Shown here: positions 13,061 to 13,849 of the stretch, in pieces
Position numbering within the stretch: position 1 is the first letter of the stretch
How the letters are laid out: every line of letters begins with the position of its first letter
Assembly (NCBI GenBank): GCA_017386965.1
Contig: JAFOGE010000027.1
Coordinates: 1 to 13,849, forward strand
Source: Clostridia bacterium
GTDB lineage: Bacteria > Bacillota > Clostridia > Oscillospirales > CAG-272
Reading direction: 5' to 3'
Length of the DNA stretch: 13,849 nt
Position numbers and translations under genes: made by a program
Notes under the pieces: model-generated
Told to the model about the DNA's origin: nothing
Database searches by the model: none
The model's input: the letters and a program-made list of their open reading frames with translations, nothing else

Positions 13061-13128
13061 TTTAACAAATCATGTCCATTTTGTTAAAATGTTGTTTTTA
13101 GAATTAATCTTCCAAGAAAATTAACAAA
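13061..13128. repeat. three TTAACAAA motifs, two forming a 9-bp inverted repeat
   Basis: TTTAACAAA (13061-13069) and TTTGTTAAA (13080-13088) form a perfect inverted repeat with a 10-base spacer, and a third copy, TTAACAAA, lies at 13121-13128. All are in the gpr/lipoprotein intergenic region, upstream of the lipoprotein promoter. The sequence is A/T-rich, but three copies of an 8-mer in 70 bases suggests a regulator site. Confidence 0.5.
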
Positions 13129-13155
13129 ATATACACGAAAAGATTTGGGAATCCC

Positions 13156-13184
13156 TTGAAATCCGAGAGGAAATAGTTTATAAT
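13156..13184 (+). promoter_or_regulatory. sigma-A type promoter of the solute-binding lipoprotein gene
   Basis: TTGAAA (13156-13161), a 17-base spacer and perfect TATAAT (13179-13184). The leader is about 75 bases long and contains GGCGTA/TACGCC (13198-13203 and 13218-13223, 14-base loop) followed by T-rich sequence. Confidence 0.85.
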
Positions 13185-13265
13185 AATGAGGTATAACGGC
13201 GTATCCGAAAGACTCGTTACGCCCATTTCGATTTTCTTTTTTACAAAGAGGAGGATTTTCAAATC

Positions 13266-13849
13266 ATGACTAAGACAAAACGGATCATTGCTCTGCTTTT
13301 GTGTACGATCATGCTCATTCCCACGCTGGCTGCCTGCTCGACGAAGCTGGACGAGGATGACAGAGGTGCTTACGTCACCATGTACCTAACAAACGAGATC
13401 TATGATTTCGATCCCGCCAATGCGTACTACAACACCGAGTCTGCTGACATCCTCGGAATGATGTTCGAAACGCTCTTCAAGCTCAATGAAAAGGGCAAAA
13501 TCGAAAAAGGCCTTGTCAGCAAGTACACCACGCACTCCGATACGGCAAAGGGAGAGTACTACATGATGCTGTCCCTGAAGGAAGCGTATTGGAGCAACGG
13601 CACCGCCCTGACCTCCGAGGACGTTGTCTTTACCTTCAAGCGTCTGCTGAACTCCAACAACAGCTTTGCTGCTGCCTCCCTTCTGTTTGACATCAAGAAC
13701 GCGCGTGCCGTAAAAGAAGGCGACGTTTCCATTGACGACCTCGGTGTTGAGGCTGTCGAGGACCGACTGGTGAAGATCTCCTTTGAGGGTCCGATCGACT
13801 TTGACGCCTTCATCCTCAATCTGACCAGCGTATGCACCGCTCCTCTCCT
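13266..13849 (+). CDS. extracellular solute-binding lipoprotein of an ABC transporter (SBP_bac_5, oligopeptide type), 5' part
   Basis: The first 194 residues of a substrate-binding protein are visible; the gene continues past the right edge. The N-terminus has basic residues (K3, K5, R6), a hydrophobic stretch (7-19) and the lipobox L-A-A-C with lipidated Cys24, so the mature protein is anchored to the outer face of the membrane. The sequence I-Y-D-F-D-P-A-N-A-Y, the M-M-F-E-T-L-F-K-L segment and the W-S-N-G-T-A-L-T-S-E-D-V-V-F-T-F-K-R-L block are hallmarks of the family 5 peptide/nickel-binding proteins (OppA/DppA type). The ligand cannot be told. The ATG at 13266 has an AGAGGAGG site 11 bases upstream, and a good promoter lies 82 bases before it. 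Permease and ATPase genes would be expected to the right. Confidence 0.9.
   Translation, partial: MTKTKRIIALLLCTIMLIPTLAACSTKLDEDDRGAYVTMYLTNEIYDFDPANAYYNTESADILGMMFETLFKLNEKGKIEKGLVSKYTTHSDTAKGEYYMMLSLKEAYWSNGTALTSEDVVFTFKRLLNSNNSFAAASLLFDIKNARAVKEGDVSIDDLGVEAVEDRLVKISFEGPIDFDAFILNLTSVCTAPL

Overview
The window looks like chromosome from an endospore-forming member of the Firmicutes, most likely Clostridia. The evidence is the sporulation pair gpr-spoIIP, a MecA-type adaptor, strong AGGAG ribosome binding sites, clear TTGACA/TATAAT promoters and compact operons. Base composition is moderate (roughly half G+C by eye) with a G/C-rich third codon position, which creates many long antisense shadow ORFs. 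I see no rRNA, tRNA, IS element, prophage or CRISPR array. No gene looks recently acquired. No gene-free gap exceeds 300 bases; the largest, between gpr and the lipoprotein gene, is about 270.

Layout from left to right. (1) The 3' end of a HAD-IIA sugar-phosphatase-like gene (+), stopped by a perfect bidirectional hairpin. (2) A minus-strand nucleoside salvage operon, transcribed deoC-deoD-deoB-cdd-nnr from a very good sigma-A promoter near 4970-4997. It breaks down (deoxy)nucleosides to bases, deoxyribose-phosphate and then acetaldehyde plus glyceraldehyde-3-phosphate. Its last gene is the bifunctional NAD(P)HX repair enzyme. (3) Divergent from deoC, a mecA-like ClpC adaptor gene (+). (4) A minus-strand pair: a small DUF3343/PF11823-type putative sulfur/selenium carrier followed by a class-V cysteine desulfurase. 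(5) An enolase gene (+) with an unusual Cys-containing C-terminal tail. (6) A minus-strand pair: a LexA-like XRE-S24 self-cleaving repressor followed, after a hairpin, by radC. Divergent from the repressor, under a consensus promoter, is a gene for a 101-residue membrane protein of unknown function. (7) The minus-strand sporulation pair gpr-spoIIP, with a candidate sigma-E promoter between the genes. (8) The 5' part of an extracellular solute-binding lipoprotein gene (+; oligopeptide/SBP_bac_5 type), running off the right edge.

The most promising candidate for something undescribed is module 6. A self-cleaving repressor is divergent from a small two-helix membrane protein gene, with an inverted repeat centred between their promoters. 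The layout resembles lexA/yneA of Bacillus, but the membrane protein does not look like YneA. Other points of interest are the DUF3343-desulfurase pair with no selenium genes in view, the palindrome over the mecA promoter, the out-of-frame mini-ORF at the mecA start, and the repeated TTAACAAA motif upstream of the lipoprotein gene.

Most functional assignments are family recognition from motifs read directly in the translations. Operator, promoter and regulatory proposals are inference from sequence pattern only.
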